Origin: Bacteroides pyogenes DSM 20611 = JCM 6294 | Lineage (GTDB): Bacteria; Bacteroidota; Bacteroidia; Bacteroidales; Bacteroidaceae | Reading direction: 5' to 3' | Length of the DNA: 46,713 nt | Assembly (NCBI RefSeq): GCF_000428105.1 | Contig: NZ_ATZH01000036.1 | Span: 1 to 46,713 of the forward strand | Shown here: positions 1-9,097 of the stretch, piece after piece | How the letters are laid out: every line of letters starts with the position of its first letter | Numbering within the stretch: position 1 is the stretch's first letter | Notes under the pieces: generated by a model | What the model saw: only the letters and a program-made list of their open reading frames with translations | The model's database searches: none | What the model was told of the DNA's origin: nothing | Translations under genes and position numbers: made by a program

Positions 1-327
1 CTTACCGAAGTCGACCATCTCTTCATAGAAGTCGGCACGCAACTTCTCCGTAGCCAGTCGCTTCTTTAATAAAGCCACTTCCTGCTTGAGCTTCTCATAA
101 TCTGCAGGAGTCACATCCTTGCCTTGCTTCTTCATCTCTTCAGCGATTTGGGGGTTACACGACTCAAAGGTACGAAGAATTCGATAGAAAGAAGAACGCG
201 ACAGACCTGTTTCCTGAAAAATCTCTGCGCGTGATTTTTTCTCAACATAATACATCTCATAGATCCGATGATGATTTTTCACCCGATCCAGGGCAGATGA
301 CAGACATAATGGTTGATTCTTTTCCAT
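1..327 (-). mobile_element. IS3-type transposase OrfA, 3' end cut by window edge
   Basis: The reverse strand reads open from an ATG at 327 to the window edge (109 codons, no stop seen). Residues about 28-52 form a helix-turn-helix with the core RAEIFQETGLSRSSFYRIL. A heptad-rich segment follows (DYEKLKQEVALLKKRLATEK) and then RADFYEEMVDFGK. HTH followed by a leucine-zipper coiled coil ending in a hydrophobic block is the known layout of IS3-family OrfA proteins, which bind the element ends; the catalytic OrfB would lie further left, outside the window. The IS terminus should lie between about 340 and 380, but no terminal inverted repeat can be confirmed with only one end in view. A stand-alone HTH regulator is less likely because of the zipper and the abrupt intergenic flank. 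Confidence 0.75.
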
Positions 328-453
328 AATTTGGGAGTTTAGGAGTCAACCTATTTTAAAAGAAGACAGGCTTACAATGCGCCGAAACCGATACAGCATG
401 GTTGTTTTTATCGAATAAGCAGCTATTTTGGCATATCTTCTCAAAAATAAGCG

Positions 454-461
454 TAACTTTG
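454..461 (+). promoter_or_regulatory. Bacteroides -7 box for the first PCMD operon
   Basis: TAACTTTG matches the Bacteroides -7 consensus TAnnTTTG and lies 54 bp before the ATG at 516. A TTTG at 427-430 could be the -33 element, but the 23-bp spacing is longer than the usual 19-21. Confidence 0.5.
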
Positions 462-515
462 CAGCCTCATTCCTAACGAAATAGAGAAGTAAAAATATAA
501 TTTAAAGAAAAGAGT

Positions 516-1646
516 ATGAAAGCAAAACAGTTGGCTATGTATGCCTTGATTCCATTAATCGCGGCATCGTGCATACAGGATGAGGCATTGAACTCAGAAG
601 CGGCTATCGACGCCTGCATTGGCAACGATGTACAATTGGTTGACATCAATGCCGACTCAAAAGTAATCAATATATACGTACACAAGGCAGCCGACCTGTC
701 GAAACAAAACTTGAAGTTTGTCTATCCGCAGGGCGCCACTCTGAAAGTAGATAAGAGGGAACGGGGCGATACGGAAAAAACGTACGATTTCAGCACCCCT
801 CCCCATTCACGAAACTTTACGGTCACCTCGGAGGACGGGAAGTGGCAACCGACCTACAAAGTCAATGTGATTCCTGCGGAATTGCCGACCTCCTATCATT
901 TTGAAAAATTAATCGTCTCTGCCGACACGCCATACGACATCTTTTATGAGTTCGATCGGGGAACCTCACAGGAAATCTCCAAAGTATTGCAATGGTCGAG
1001 CGGGAATCCGGGATATAAACTCACGGGAATGCCGAGTACGAACACAGACTACCCGACACAACAAACGGCTCACGGATACAAAGGAAAAGCTGTTAAATTA
1101 ATCACTTGCGATACGGGCAGCCTCGGCGCAACAGTAGGCATGCACATTGCCGCAGGCAGTCTGTTCATCGGAGCCTTCGAACCGGGCAGCGCATTGAAAG
1201 CTCCCCGCAAAGCGACAAAGTTCGGCTACCAGTTCTACAAACGCCCGCTGGAGTTACGCGGATATTACAAATATAAAGCCGGTGAGGTATACACCGAAAA
1301 CGGGAAGCCTAAAAGCGGCATCAAAGACAAATGCGATATTTATGCCGTCATGTACGAAGCCGACAATAATTCATTTACGCTCGACGGCGACAATGTCTTT
1401 ACATCCGACAAGCTGGTGATGAAAGCGCAAATCGACCCCAAAGACATTATTGAATCGGAAGAGTGGACAGCATTCAACTTACCTTTCAAACCGGTCAAAG
1501 GAAGAAATCTGGATATGAAGAAATTAAAGGAAGGAAAATACAAAATCAGCATCGTGCTCTCTTCGAGCGCAGACGGAGCTTATTTCAAAGGAGCTATCGG
1601 GAGCACGCTTTATGTAGACGAAATGGAACTTATCTGTGACAAATAA
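516..1646 (+). CDS. PCMD-domain lipoprotein
   Basis: 376 aa. A short hydrophobic leader ends in the lipobox LIAASC (Cys 19), so a lipid-anchored envelope protein is predicted. Residues about 45-120 form a small beta domain ending in TYKVNVI, like the N-terminal Ig-like segment of this family. The C-terminal part (from LQWSSGNPGYKL, with GSLFIGAF, ATKFGYQF, LRGYYKYKAG, and SSSADGAYFKGAIGSTLYVDE near the end) matches the putative carbohydrate-metabolism domain (PCMD, PF13201) known from Bacteroidetes lipoproteins; its function is not established. The next gene is an outer-membrane barrel, so the two probably act together at the outer membrane. The C-terminal half is clearly paralogous to the convergent lipoprotein at 2519-4045. 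Confidence 0.8.
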   Translation: MKAKQLAMYALIPLIAASCIQDEALNSEAAIDACIGNDVQLVDINADSKVINIYVHKAADLSKQNLKFVYPQGATLKVDKRERGDTEKTYDFSTPPHSRNFTVTSEDGKWQPTYKVNVIPAELPTSYHFEKLIVSADTPYDIFYEFDRGTSQEISKVLQWSSGNPGYKLTGMPSTNTDYPTQQTAHGYKGKAVKLITCDTGSLGATVGMHIAAGSLFIGAFEPGSALKAPRKATKFGYQFYKRPLELRGYYKYKAGEVYTENGKPKSGIKDKCDIYAVMYEADNNSFTLDGDNVFTSDKLVMKAQIDPKDIIESEEWTAFNLPFKPVKGRNLDMKKLKEGKYKISIVLSSSADGAYFKGAIGSTLYVDEMELICDK

Positions 1647-1659
1647 AAAGACAAAAGAA

Positions 1660-2442
1660 ATGAGAAAATATACCTCGACCGGCATCATCACGGCATTATT
1701 ACTGATGATTGCCTTTACCGCAAAAGCTCAAGAAGACAGAACCAAAGGAATCATATGGGCATCGCTCCACGGATGGGAATATGAGATGAAAGCGGGATTC
1801 AGCATCGGAGGAACCTCTCCTCTTCCTCTGCCCGAAGAAATACGCAAAATAGACAGCTATGCGCCGGGAATCGCGATTTCCATCGAGGGAAACGCTACCA
1901 AATGGTTCAACAACGAATGGGGATTGACGGTAGGAGCACGACTGGAAAACAAAACCATGACTACCGAAGCCACCGTAAAAAACTACGGCATGAAAATAAT
2001 CAATACCAATGGAGGAGAGCTGGAAGGGCTTTGGACAGGCGGTGTGAAAACACAGGTGAAAAACTCCTATCTTAGCATTCCGGCTGTTGCCAACTACAAA
2101 ATAAGCAAACGTTGGAAAGTTTCGGCAGGTCCCTACATCTCCTACCTCATCGAACGGAACTTCTCCGGACATGTATATGAGGGACATCTTCGCACTCCCG
2201 ACCAGACCGGTTCGCGGGTAGACTTCAGCGGCGAAAGCATTGCAACCTACAACTTCTCCGAAGATCTTCGCAAATTCCAATGGGGAATGCAGTTGGGAGG
2301 CGAATGGAAAGCTTTCAAGCACCTGAATGTTTACGCAGACCTCACTTGGGGATTGAATGACATCTTCAAGAAAGAATTCGACACCATTACATTTGCCATG
2401 TATCCCATCTATCTGAATGTAGGATTCGGGTATGCGTTCTAA
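1660..2442 (+). CDS. Outer-membrane beta-barrel protein
   Basis: 260 aa. I chose the ATG at 1660, 13 bp after the upstream stop, because it begins directly with a signal peptide (MRKYTSTGIITALLLMIAF, cut near AKAQ); a GTG at 1636 would add eight polar residues. The mature part is built of alternating-pattern strands with aromatic girdles (GIAISIEGNATKWF, WGLTVGARLE, SYLSIPAVANYKI, WKVSAGPYISYLI, FQWGMQLGGEWKAF, LNVYADLTWGL) and ends in the aromatic C-terminus NVGFGYAF, typical of 8-10-stranded barrels of the PorT/OMP_b-brl type in Bacteroidetes. It is cotranscribed with the PCMD lipoprotein. The substrate or partner is unknown; the lipoprotein may be its partner (inference). Confidence 0.8.
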   Translation: MRKYTSTGIITALLLMIAFTAKAQEDRTKGIIWASLHGWEYEMKAGFSIGGTSPLPLPEEIRKIDSYAPGIAISIEGNATKWFNNEWGLTVGARLENKTMTTEATVKNYGMKIINTNGGELEGLWTGGVKTQVKNSYLSIPAVANYKISKRWKVSAGPYISYLIERNFSGHVYEGHLRTPDQTGSRVDFSGESIATYNFSEDLRKFQWGMQLGGEWKAFKHLNVYADLTWGLNDIFKKEFDTITFAMYPIYLNVGFGYAF

Positions 2443-2470
2443 TATACTTCTAATATACGGTATTAATAAA

Positions 2471-2511
2471 AAAAGATGGCACGCTTCGTACATGAATCGT
2501 GCTATCTTTTT
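2471..2511. terminator. Bidirectional terminator between convergent genes
   Basis: GATGGCACG pairs with CGTGCTATC (one G-U) around a 13-nt loop. The hairpin has A-runs on the left and T-runs on the right, so it would terminate both the barrel gene and the convergent lipoprotein gene. Confidence 0.8.
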
Positions 2512-2518
2512 ATATACG

Positions 2519-4045
2519 TCATTCTACAATCAATTCAAAATCGTCTACTATCAAAGTACTTCCCGGAGCTCCGCTATATTTATCTCCGTTCTTACTTGAA
2601 GAACAAATAATCGCAAAACGATACTTGGCTGTGGGATCGTATACCTTTTTATAATCGAACTTCAAATCAAAAGACTTCCAGTCCGCTTGATTGCCTCCTT
2701 CCAAAGAAGCGATGGCGACAACTCTATCGGAGGTGTATATATTATCCTCTCCGGAAGCGCCTGTGAGGCAGTCGCTCAGGTCTGCCTGATATTCGTCCGT
2801 CACATACAACACTGCCTTAATAGCAAATTCATCTGCAACCCCCGGCTTTTTGACGGGTTTATTGGGCACAGTTCCTTCTGCAGAATAATACTCTTCGCCC
2901 GCTGTATACTTGTACCAACCCTTCAGAGACTTAGGCTTTTTATCGAAAGGAATACCGAATTTCGTACTTTTCAAAGGATTAGACACATCTAAACGAAATT
3001 CACCCAAAAACAAAGATCCGGTTGTCACTTTAGGAGTTGCGGGGAACCAGAGAATAGGCGGCGCACCTTTTGTATCCACAGTTTCTATCTTTGCTGCCGA
3101 CTTACCGGAATGCGCATCATCTGTTTGAGTAACCACATACTTCTTCGCCTTATCGAAAATTAAAGAGACTCCCGCATTGCTCGAACTCCATCCTGCCGGT
3201 GCATAATATGTTTTATCACCTTCGCCGCCGGCTTTCATCCAAGTTTCGAAATCGTTTTTCAACTGAAACAAAGGAGTAGAAACGTTATACTTCTTTACAG
3301 TACCATCTTCTGCCGTCAGTGTATAGGTCACAATCTTACCATTTGAGAAATCTTGTTCTTCGGAAGGATTCGGAACGATCTCCGTCCTGTCAGAGAAAGT
3401 AATCGTCGGAGTCATTTTTTCCAGTTTATTCTGCTTCGTTCCATCCTGAACACGGAAGAAAATCGTGCCGGATACCTCATCAATAACAGGCTGCTGAGTG
3501 ATAAAATCGTATTTCTCATCGAAAGTAAACGATAAAATCTTCGCTTCGGAACTCTCGCTTCCGCTCAGTCTCTCACCTTCATAATTCACTTCCACTTTCA
3601 TCGAAAGCTCGGCAACATCCACTTTGATATCCATATTAACACTTCCTTTTCCAACAGTGCCCGACACGGAGGTTTCGCACTTTCCTACCACGAGATTCAA
3701 AGTCTGTTTGCCTGTGAACAAATAAATATCACCTTTTTGACTTAATTCACATTTATCCACCGAAATATCTCCAATGACTAAATCATCTTCACCCACACGA
3801 ATAGAGAAGTTTCTCAATTCCAACTTTATTGCGCTGTCTGAAGCTTTCGTTATATAAACTTTCTGAACCAAATCATCGGCAACCGGTTCGGGGATACCCA
3901 CAATATACACATCCATCTTTCCCTTATACGTACCGGCAATCTCTTTTTCCACCGGATACTTTATCTCATCGTTATCGCTGCTACAAGCAGTGAAAAGACT
4001 CATTGAACTAATCAATGCCAATAAACAAAATAAAACTTTTTTCAT
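2519..4045 (-). CDS. Calycin-like plus PCMD-domain lipoprotein
   Basis: 508 aa from the ATG at 4045. An in-frame upstream extension is ignored because MKKVLFCLLALISSMSLF ending in FTACSS is a clear lipoprotein signal (Cys 20). Residues about 35-165 (EIAGTYKGKMDVYI through MSMKVEVNYEG-like strands) fit the calycin/lipocalin-like domain often fused to PCMD proteins in Bacteroides. A short Ig-like linker follows, ending in YNVSTP, and then a full PCMD domain (TGSLFLGEF, STKFGIPF, LKGWYKYTAG, SSSKNGDKYSGAPGSTL). It is longer than the plus-strand paralogue because of the added lipocalin-like domain. A weak promoter-like TTACTTTG lies at 4136-4143. Role unknown; surface ligand or glycan binding is the common guess for such proteins. 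Confidence 0.8.
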   Translation of the reverse strand: MKKVLFCLLALISSMSLFTACSSDNDEIKYPVEKEIAGTYKGKMDVYIVGIPEPVADDLVQKVYITKASDSAIKLELRNFSIRVGEDDLVIGDISVDKCELSQKGDIYLFTGKQTLNLVVGKCETSVSGTVGKGSVNMDIKVDVAELSMKVEVNYEGERLSGSESSEAKILSFTFDEKYDFITQQPVIDEVSGTIFFRVQDGTKQNKLEKMTPTITFSDRTEIVPNPSEEQDFSNGKIVTYTLTAEDGTVKKYNVSTPLFQLKNDFETWMKAGGEGDKTYYAPAGWSSSNAGVSLIFDKAKKYVVTQTDDAHSGKSAAKIETVDTKGAPPILWFPATPKVTTGSLFLGEFRLDVSNPLKSTKFGIPFDKKPKSLKGWYKYTAGEEYYSAEGTVPNKPVKKPGVADEFAIKAVLYVTDEYQADLSDCLTGASGEDNIYTSDRVVAIASLEGGNQADWKSFDLKFDYKKVYDPTAKYRFAIICSSSKNGDKYSGAPGSTLIVDDFELIVE

Positions 4046-4279
4046 AATAAAAACTTTTTTAATTACTAATACCAAGTATTCCTCATTTCTGCAAAATAAA
4101 GCGGACAAAACATCTTCTGCAGAACAAAAACTCTGCAAAGTAAGCAATTAACTCCCACTCCCACAAGGTCTATTCTTTATTTTATATGGTCTATTCTTCA
4201 GATTATGGCATTGGCTCAACAACAAAAGCTCTATAAGCGCATAAATATACACCGGGCTTTTATCGGCTATATGGATAAA

Positions 4280-4315
4280 AAACAGCAAGGCTGCCTCATC
4301 TTCATGGGCAGCCTT
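4280..4315 (-). terminator. Terminator of the dnaE-trxA operon
   Basis: AAGGCTGCC (4287-4295) pairs perfectly with GGCAGCCTT (4307-4315). On the minus strand the stem is followed by a run of six T within TGTTTTTTATCC, as expected for intrinsic termination downstream of the gene ending at 4357. Confidence 0.85.
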
Positions 4316-4356
4316 ACTGAATTAACGTGTATCCACAACGGGCATGAGACTAAAGA

Positions 4357-4695
4357 CTACTCTTCCTGTTCGTCTAAGGACTCTGCATATTCCATCTCTC
4401 CTTGAACAATAAAAAAGATTTCTTCGGGATCGTACTCCCCCATCTCATCTTTACGGGCTTCTTCCACGATGTATGATACAATCGCGTCCAAATCTACTTC
4501 TATACAGCCGTCTTTATCGGGTTGTACATCTAGAATACCACTTTCGGAATAATATTCATCGATCAAATCGATAAAATAATACAATTCATCGTCGGAGAAT
4601 TTCTCTTTCAGCTCTTGGGGCAAATAGTTCTTGATAAATTCAATTGTTTTTTCATCATCGGCATCTGCCAATAAAAAATCATCTTCCAGTCCCAT
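4357..4695 (-). CDS. Conserved acidic hypothetical protein
   Basis: 112 aa and strikingly acidic: Asp and Glu dominate throughout, for example DADDEK near the N-terminus and SLDEQEE at the end. There is no signal peptide, membrane segment or metal motif. Secondary structure looks mostly helical. It follows trxA by 48 bp on the same strand and precedes the operon terminator, so it is probably the last gene of the dnaE-trxA transcript. I do not recognise a family with a known function. The composition would suit a protein or DNA-mimic interaction partner, but that is speculation. Confidence 0.65.
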   Translation of the reverse strand: MGLEDDFLLADADDEKTIEFIKNYLPQELKEKFSDDELYYFIDLIDEYYSESGILDVQPDKDGCIEVDLDAIVSYIVEEARKDEMGEYDPEEIFFIVQGEMEYAESLDEQEE

Positions 4696-4743
4696 GTCTT
4701 TAAGAATTAAGTGATACGTAATATATGAATAAAGCGCCCCGTA

Positions 4744-5058
4744 TTAAAGGAGCTTCTCTATTTTCTCCACAAAAACCGGCTTACCGACAGCACCTACCTG
4801 CTTGTCTACAATCTCACCGTTTTTGAAGAAGAGCACAGTAGGAATGTTTCTAATTCCATACTCGGCGGAAACGTCATCATTCTCGTCGACATCGCATTTC
4901 CCGATAATCACTCGATCTTTATATTCTTCCGCCAATTCTTCAATGATTGGACCTACCATTTTGCAAGGGCCGCACCAAGGAGCCCAAAAGTCTATAACCA
5001 CAGGCTTGCCTTCGGCCAACACTTCTTTGTAATTGCTGTTTGTAATTTCTAAAGCCAT
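4744..5058 (-). CDS. trxA: Thioredoxin
   Basis: 104 aa, the normal size for a single-domain thioredoxin. The redox-active site WCGPC is at residues 28-32, preceded by VVIDFWAP, and the cis-proline motif IPTV follows in GIRNIPTVLFF. It is a cytoplasmic disulfide reductant for ribonucleotide reductase and other partners, recharged by thioredoxin reductase. It lies 65 bp downstream of dnaE and upstream of the acidic hypothetical gene. TATATTTG on the minus strand (5115-5122) could be its own -7 promoter box, so it may be transcribed both from dnaE readthrough and independently. Confidence 0.97.
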   Translation of the reverse strand: MALEITNSNYKEVLAEGKPVVIDFWAPWCGPCKMVGPIIEELAEEYKDRVIIGKCDVDENDDVSAEYGIRNIPTVLFFKNGEIVDKQVGAVGKPVFVEKIEKLL

Positions 5059-5123
5059 TTTCTTAATTTTTTATATACGAATATAACGTCATTATTAGGA
5101 TATTGTTCACGCCACAAATATAA

Positions 5124-8100
5124 TTAATTTATATGGAATCCCAGTTCCGGCCGTTCTTTTAAATAAGATATCAACTCCCTGCCCACCGACAGCTTCACCG
5201 GACGTGAGAACAGATCTACGCACATGCGATTCGCATCCGTATCATCGGTTATTTTGAAATAAAGCTCCGTTGTTCCGGGCTTTTCTTTAATCAATGTAGA
5301 AAGCTCGGCAATCAATGCTGAATTCAACGCAGATAAAGGAATAAGAACAGTCATCTTCTGCACCAGCTCCTCCTTTACATCCGGCAGAAGCTCGATAGAG
5401 GTAATTTTAACCTCCAACTCGTCTTTCCTCCATTGTTTCGGTTGGCAACGCGCTTTAATATACAAGAATGTTCCTTCATAGAGATACCCTTGATAAGCGA
5501 CCCAGTCGTTTCCCCAAAAGGGAATCTCAGCCGAACCGGAATAATCTTCTATTTTGGCTATTCCATACGGATTGCCATTTTTGCTGATTCCTTTTCGGAC
5601 ACCGGTCACGATGCCCCCCATCGTAATTTCCCGTCCCGACAATGCCGCCTTATCCTCAAGCTCTGCCATTCGTGTATTGCATACGTGCTCCAACACAATA
5701 GAAAACTCATCCAGCGGATGAGCGGAAATATAAATTCCCACCAACTCCCGTTCCCGATTCAAACGATCAAGATCATTCCACCTCTCCACATTTTGAGGGA
5801 TTTCAGGAGTTGCAATATCAATCAGATTTTCACCACCAAACAGAGAGTTGACTGCATCCGCTTTATCTGCCTGATAACGGTTTCCATACCGCATCAGCGT
5901 TTCCAAAAAGACTTCGCCTTTGGAATTGACTGCGAAATATTGCTCTCGTTTCAATTCCGGGAAACTGTCAAAGCCACCTGCCAAAGCCAGACACTCCATA
6001 TTCTTTTTATTACAGGCATTCAGATTCACTCGCTGCACAAAATCGAATATGCCTTTAAACGGCCCGTTGTTCCGGCGCTCTTCCACAATACTTTGTACAG
6101 CTCCTTCTCCGACACCTTTTACGGCTCCCAATCCGAAACGGATATTCCCTTCGTTGTTGACCGTGAATTTCAAGTTACTTTCATTCACATCCGGACCTAA
6201 AGTCTGAATACCCATCGCTTTACATTCGTCCATCAACTTTGTGATATCCGTAATGTTCGACAAACTCCGGCTCATCACCGCCGCCATATACTCAGGCGGA
6301 TAGTTGGCTTTTAGGTAAGCCGTTTGGTAAGCTACCCACGAGTAGCAGGTCGCGTGCGATTTGTTGAAAGCGTAAGAAGCGAATTTCTCCCAGTCTGCCC
6401 AAATCTTCTCAAGCACTTTCGGATCATGCCCGTTTTTCTGTCCTCCTTCGATAAATTTAGGCTTCATATGATCCAGTTTGTCGCGCAATTTTTTACCCAT
6501 CGCTTTACGAAGAGCGTCGGACTCTCCGCGGGTAAAGCCGGCAAGCAAACGCGATAGAAGCATCACTTGCTCCTGATATACCGTAATACCATACGTATCT
6601 TTGAGATATTTCTCCATGACAGGGATATCATACTCGATGGGCTTGCGTCCGTGCTTGCGATCGATAAAATCAGGAATATAATCCATCGGACCGGGACGGT
6701 AAAGAGCATTCATAGCAATCAAATCTTCAAATGTAGAAGGCTGCAATTCACGCAGATATTTCTGCATACCGGCAGATTCAAACTGAAATGTGCCGATGGT
6801 CCGTCCTTCACTGTAGAGCTTATATGTAGCCGCATCGTTGATGTCGATCGCATCGATATCTACTGTCTTGCCATATCGCAAACGAATATTTTCAACAGCT
6901 TCTTTGATAATAGAAAGAGTCTTCAACCCAAGAAAGTCCATCTTGATAAGTCCGGTATCTTCAATCACCGAGCCTTCGTATTGCGTAACGAGCATTTTTT
7001 CACCGGTTTCCTTATCATCGGCAGTACTTACCGGAACCCAATCGGTGATATCGTCGCGACAGATAATGGTTCCGCAAGCATGCACGCCCGTGCCTCTGAC
7101 ATTGCCTTCCAACATTTTGGCATATTTAATCGTATCACGTACCAACGGATCGGAGGAAGCCTCTGCGGCCTGCAATTCAGGCACATACTCAATAGCATTT
7201 CTCAAATTCATTTTTTTATCCGGAATTTTGTCCGGAATAAGTTTGGTCAAGCGATCGGACTCCGAAAGCGGTAATTTTTGAACTCGGGCAACATCTTTGA
7301 TCGCCAACTTTGTCGCCATGGTTCCGTAGGTGATTATATGAGCAACTTTCTCCTGCCCATACTTGTTGGTCACCCAACGAAGCACTTCTCCACGACCATC
7401 ATCGTCGAAGTCCACATCAATATCAGGCAACGAGATTCGGTCGGGGTTCAAAAAGCGCTCAAACAGCAAATCATATTGAATAGGATCAATCTGAGTAATT
7501 CCCAAACAGTAGGCTACTGCCGAACCGGCTGCCGATCCTCGTCCGGGACCGACCGAAACTCCCAACTCCTCACGCGCTGCATTGATAAAATCCTGCACAA
7601 TCAAGAAGTAACCCGGGAAACCCATTGTTTTCATGATATACAACTCGAAGTTGAGGCGCTCTCTCACCTCATCCGTCAATGGATCGCCATACCTTTTCTT
7701 TGCACCGTCGAAAGCAAGTTTAGCCAAATAATCACCTTCCAATTTAATACGATATAATTTATCATACCCGCCCAAGCGTTTAATTTTATCCAGCCCTTGC
7801 TCTTCGCTCAACACTACCTGCCCGTTTTCATCTTGCGTAAACTCATCAAACAAATCCTTTTCCGTATATTTCCGCCGATATCCTTCTTCCGTCCCGAAAT
7901 CTTCAGGAATAGCAAAGGTCGGCATGATAGGAGCATGATCAATGGAATAATACTCTACCTTATTTAAAATCTCCAACGTATTACTCAAAGCTTCGGGTAC
8001 ATCGGCGAAAATTTCATTCATCTCTTCACGCGTCTTCATCCATTCCTGCTTAGTATAGAGCATACGGGTAGGGTCGTCTAAATCTTTGCCTGTGCTAAGG

Positions 8101-8930
8101 CAGATCAAACGATCGTGAGCTTCCGCACTTTCTTCATCCACAAAATGAACATCATTTGTACAAATCAGTTTCACCCCAAACTTCCGGGAAAACTCCATCA
8201 AATATTTGTTCACTTTCACCTGCATCGGGTAGCATTCATGATTGGCACGGGGCACCGTAGCTTTATGACGCTGCATCTCTAAATAAAAGTCATCGCCAAA
8301 AACTCTTTTATACCATTGTATAGCTTCTTCAGCTTCGGCAAATTGATCGGCCGTAATTCGCCGTGGAACCTCTCCTCCCAAACAGGCTGTACTGACAATC
8401 AATCCTTCGTGATATTTTTCCAGTTCGGTTCGATCGGTGCGCGGACGCATGTAATAACCACGCGTCCAAGCATGCGATACCAGTTTAATCAAATTGTGAT
8501 ACCCTTGTTTATTCTTTGCAAGCACCACCAAATGATAACCGCTTTGGTCCGGTTTTCCCTCTTTCAAGTCCATTGTCCGGCGAGCCACATACATCTCACA
8601 TCCGATGATAGGCTTAAACAATTTACTCTCAGCCTCCGCTATTTGGGCCTTGCAATCTGCTATCTCCTCTTCTTTATTTCCCGATTGCACGGTGCCGTCC
8701 TCTATTCCTGCGATCCGCTTCTTCAGCGCTTTTATTTCTGCCTGTGGTCCGCTATTCTTCTTATTGACATAATTGGTAAACTCCTTTATTCCAAACATAC
8801 TTCCATGATCGGTCACAGCAATCCCTTTCATCTCGTTTTGCATGGCCTTGTCGACCAAACGGCTGACACTGGCCTGCCCATCCAAAAGCGAGTATTGCGT
8901 ATGAACATGTAAATGGACAAAATCCTGCAT
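5124..8930 (-). CDS. dnaE: DNA polymerase III alpha subunit
   Basis: 1268 aa. The start at 8930 gives the family N-terminus MQDFVHLHVHTQYSLLDG; the longer reading frame upstream is not protein-like. Order: PHP domain (about 1-290, with HLHVHTQYS and VTDHGSMFG), polymerase palm with the catalytic acidic motif PDIDVDFDDDGR near residues 502-512, fingers and beta-binding region, HhH segment (GLGAVKGVGEGA), and a C-terminal OB fold (GGIVTGVRKGISKNGNPYG). It is the replicative polymerase core. Residues about 55-106 in the PHP domain carry a coiled-coil insertion (EIKALKKRIAGIEDG onward) absent from the E. coli protein. It is transcribed divergently from psd. Confidence 0.98.
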   Translation of the reverse strand: MQDFVHLHVHTQYSLLDGQASVSRLVDKAMQNEMKGIAVTDHGSMFGIKEFTNYVNKKNSGPQAEIKALKKRIAGIEDGTVQSGNKEEEIADCKAQIAEAESKLFKPIIGCEMYVARRTMDLKEGKPDQSGYHLVVLAKNKQGYHNLIKLVSHAWTRGYYMRPRTDRTELEKYHEGLIVSTACLGGEVPRRITADQFAEAEEAIQWYKRVFGDDFYLEMQRHKATVPRANHECYPMQVKVNKYLMEFSRKFGVKLICTNDVHFVDEESAEAHDRLICLSTGKDLDDPTRMLYTKQEWMKTREEMNEIFADVPEALSNTLEILNKVEYYSIDHAPIMPTFAIPEDFGTEEGYRRKYTEKDLFDEFTQDENGQVVLSEEQGLDKIKRLGGYDKLYRIKLEGDYLAKLAFDGAKKRYGDPLTDEVRERLNFELYIMKTMGFPGYFLIVQDFINAAREELGVSVGPGRGSAAGSAVAYCLGITQIDPIQYDLLFERFLNPDRISLPDIDVDFDDDGRGEVLRWVTNKYGQEKVAHIITYGTMATKLAIKDVARVQKLPLSESDRLTKLIPDKIPDKKMNLRNAIEYVPELQAAEASSDPLVRDTIKYAKMLEGNVRGTGVHACGTIICRDDITDWVPVSTADDKETGEKMLVTQYEGSVIEDTGLIKMDFLGLKTLSIIKEAVENIRLRYGKTVDIDAIDINDAATYKLYSEGRTIGTFQFESAGMQKYLRELQPSTFEDLIAMNALYRPGPMDYIPDFIDRKHGRKPIEYDIPVMEKYLKDTYGITVYQEQVMLLSRLLAGFTRGESDALRKAMGKKLRDKLDHMKPKFIEGGQKNGHDPKVLEKIWADWEKFASYAFNKSHATCYSWVAYQTAYLKANYPPEYMAAVMSRSLSNITDITKLMDECKAMGIQTLGPDVNESNLKFTVNNEGNIRFGLGAVKGVGEGAVQSIVEERRNNGPFKGIFDFVQRVNLNACNKKNMECLALAGGFDSFPELKREQYFAVNSKGEVFLETLMRYGNRYQADKADAVNSLFGGENLIDIATPEIPQNVERWNDLDRLNRERELVGIYISAHPLDEFSIVLEHVCNTRMAELEDKAALSGREITMGGIVTGVRKGISKNGNPYGIAKIEDYSGSAEIPFWGNDWVAYQGYLYEGTFLYIKARCQPKQWRKDELEVKITSIELLPDVKEELVQKMTVLIPLSALNSALIAELSTLIKEKPGTTELYFKITDDTDANRMCVDLFSRPVKLSVGRELISYLKERPELGFHIN

Positions 8931-9041
8931 AATAATACTGATAAGTAAATAAATTAATGCCATAAAATTACGACCTCCCCCATTATAAACCAAAATAAAC
9001 TCCAAAAAGTTATCAACACTCGCATTTCTATCCTCAATTAC

Positions 9042-9072
9042 TTGCTGATATTTTAAAATAACTCTATTTTTG
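9042..9072 (+). promoter_or_regulatory. Promoter of psd-pssA operon
   Basis: TATTTTTG at 9065-9072 fits the -7 consensus, with TTGC at 9042-9045 in the -33 position (19-bp spacer). The predicted leader is about 20 nt. Confidence 0.65.
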
Positions 9073-9097
9073 CAGCGAATATCATTAAAAAGCATAC

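Noticed and set aside
1699..2493. Long antisense frame across the barrel gene
   Set aside because: It mirrors the codon pattern of the real gene on the plus strand and has no domain features.
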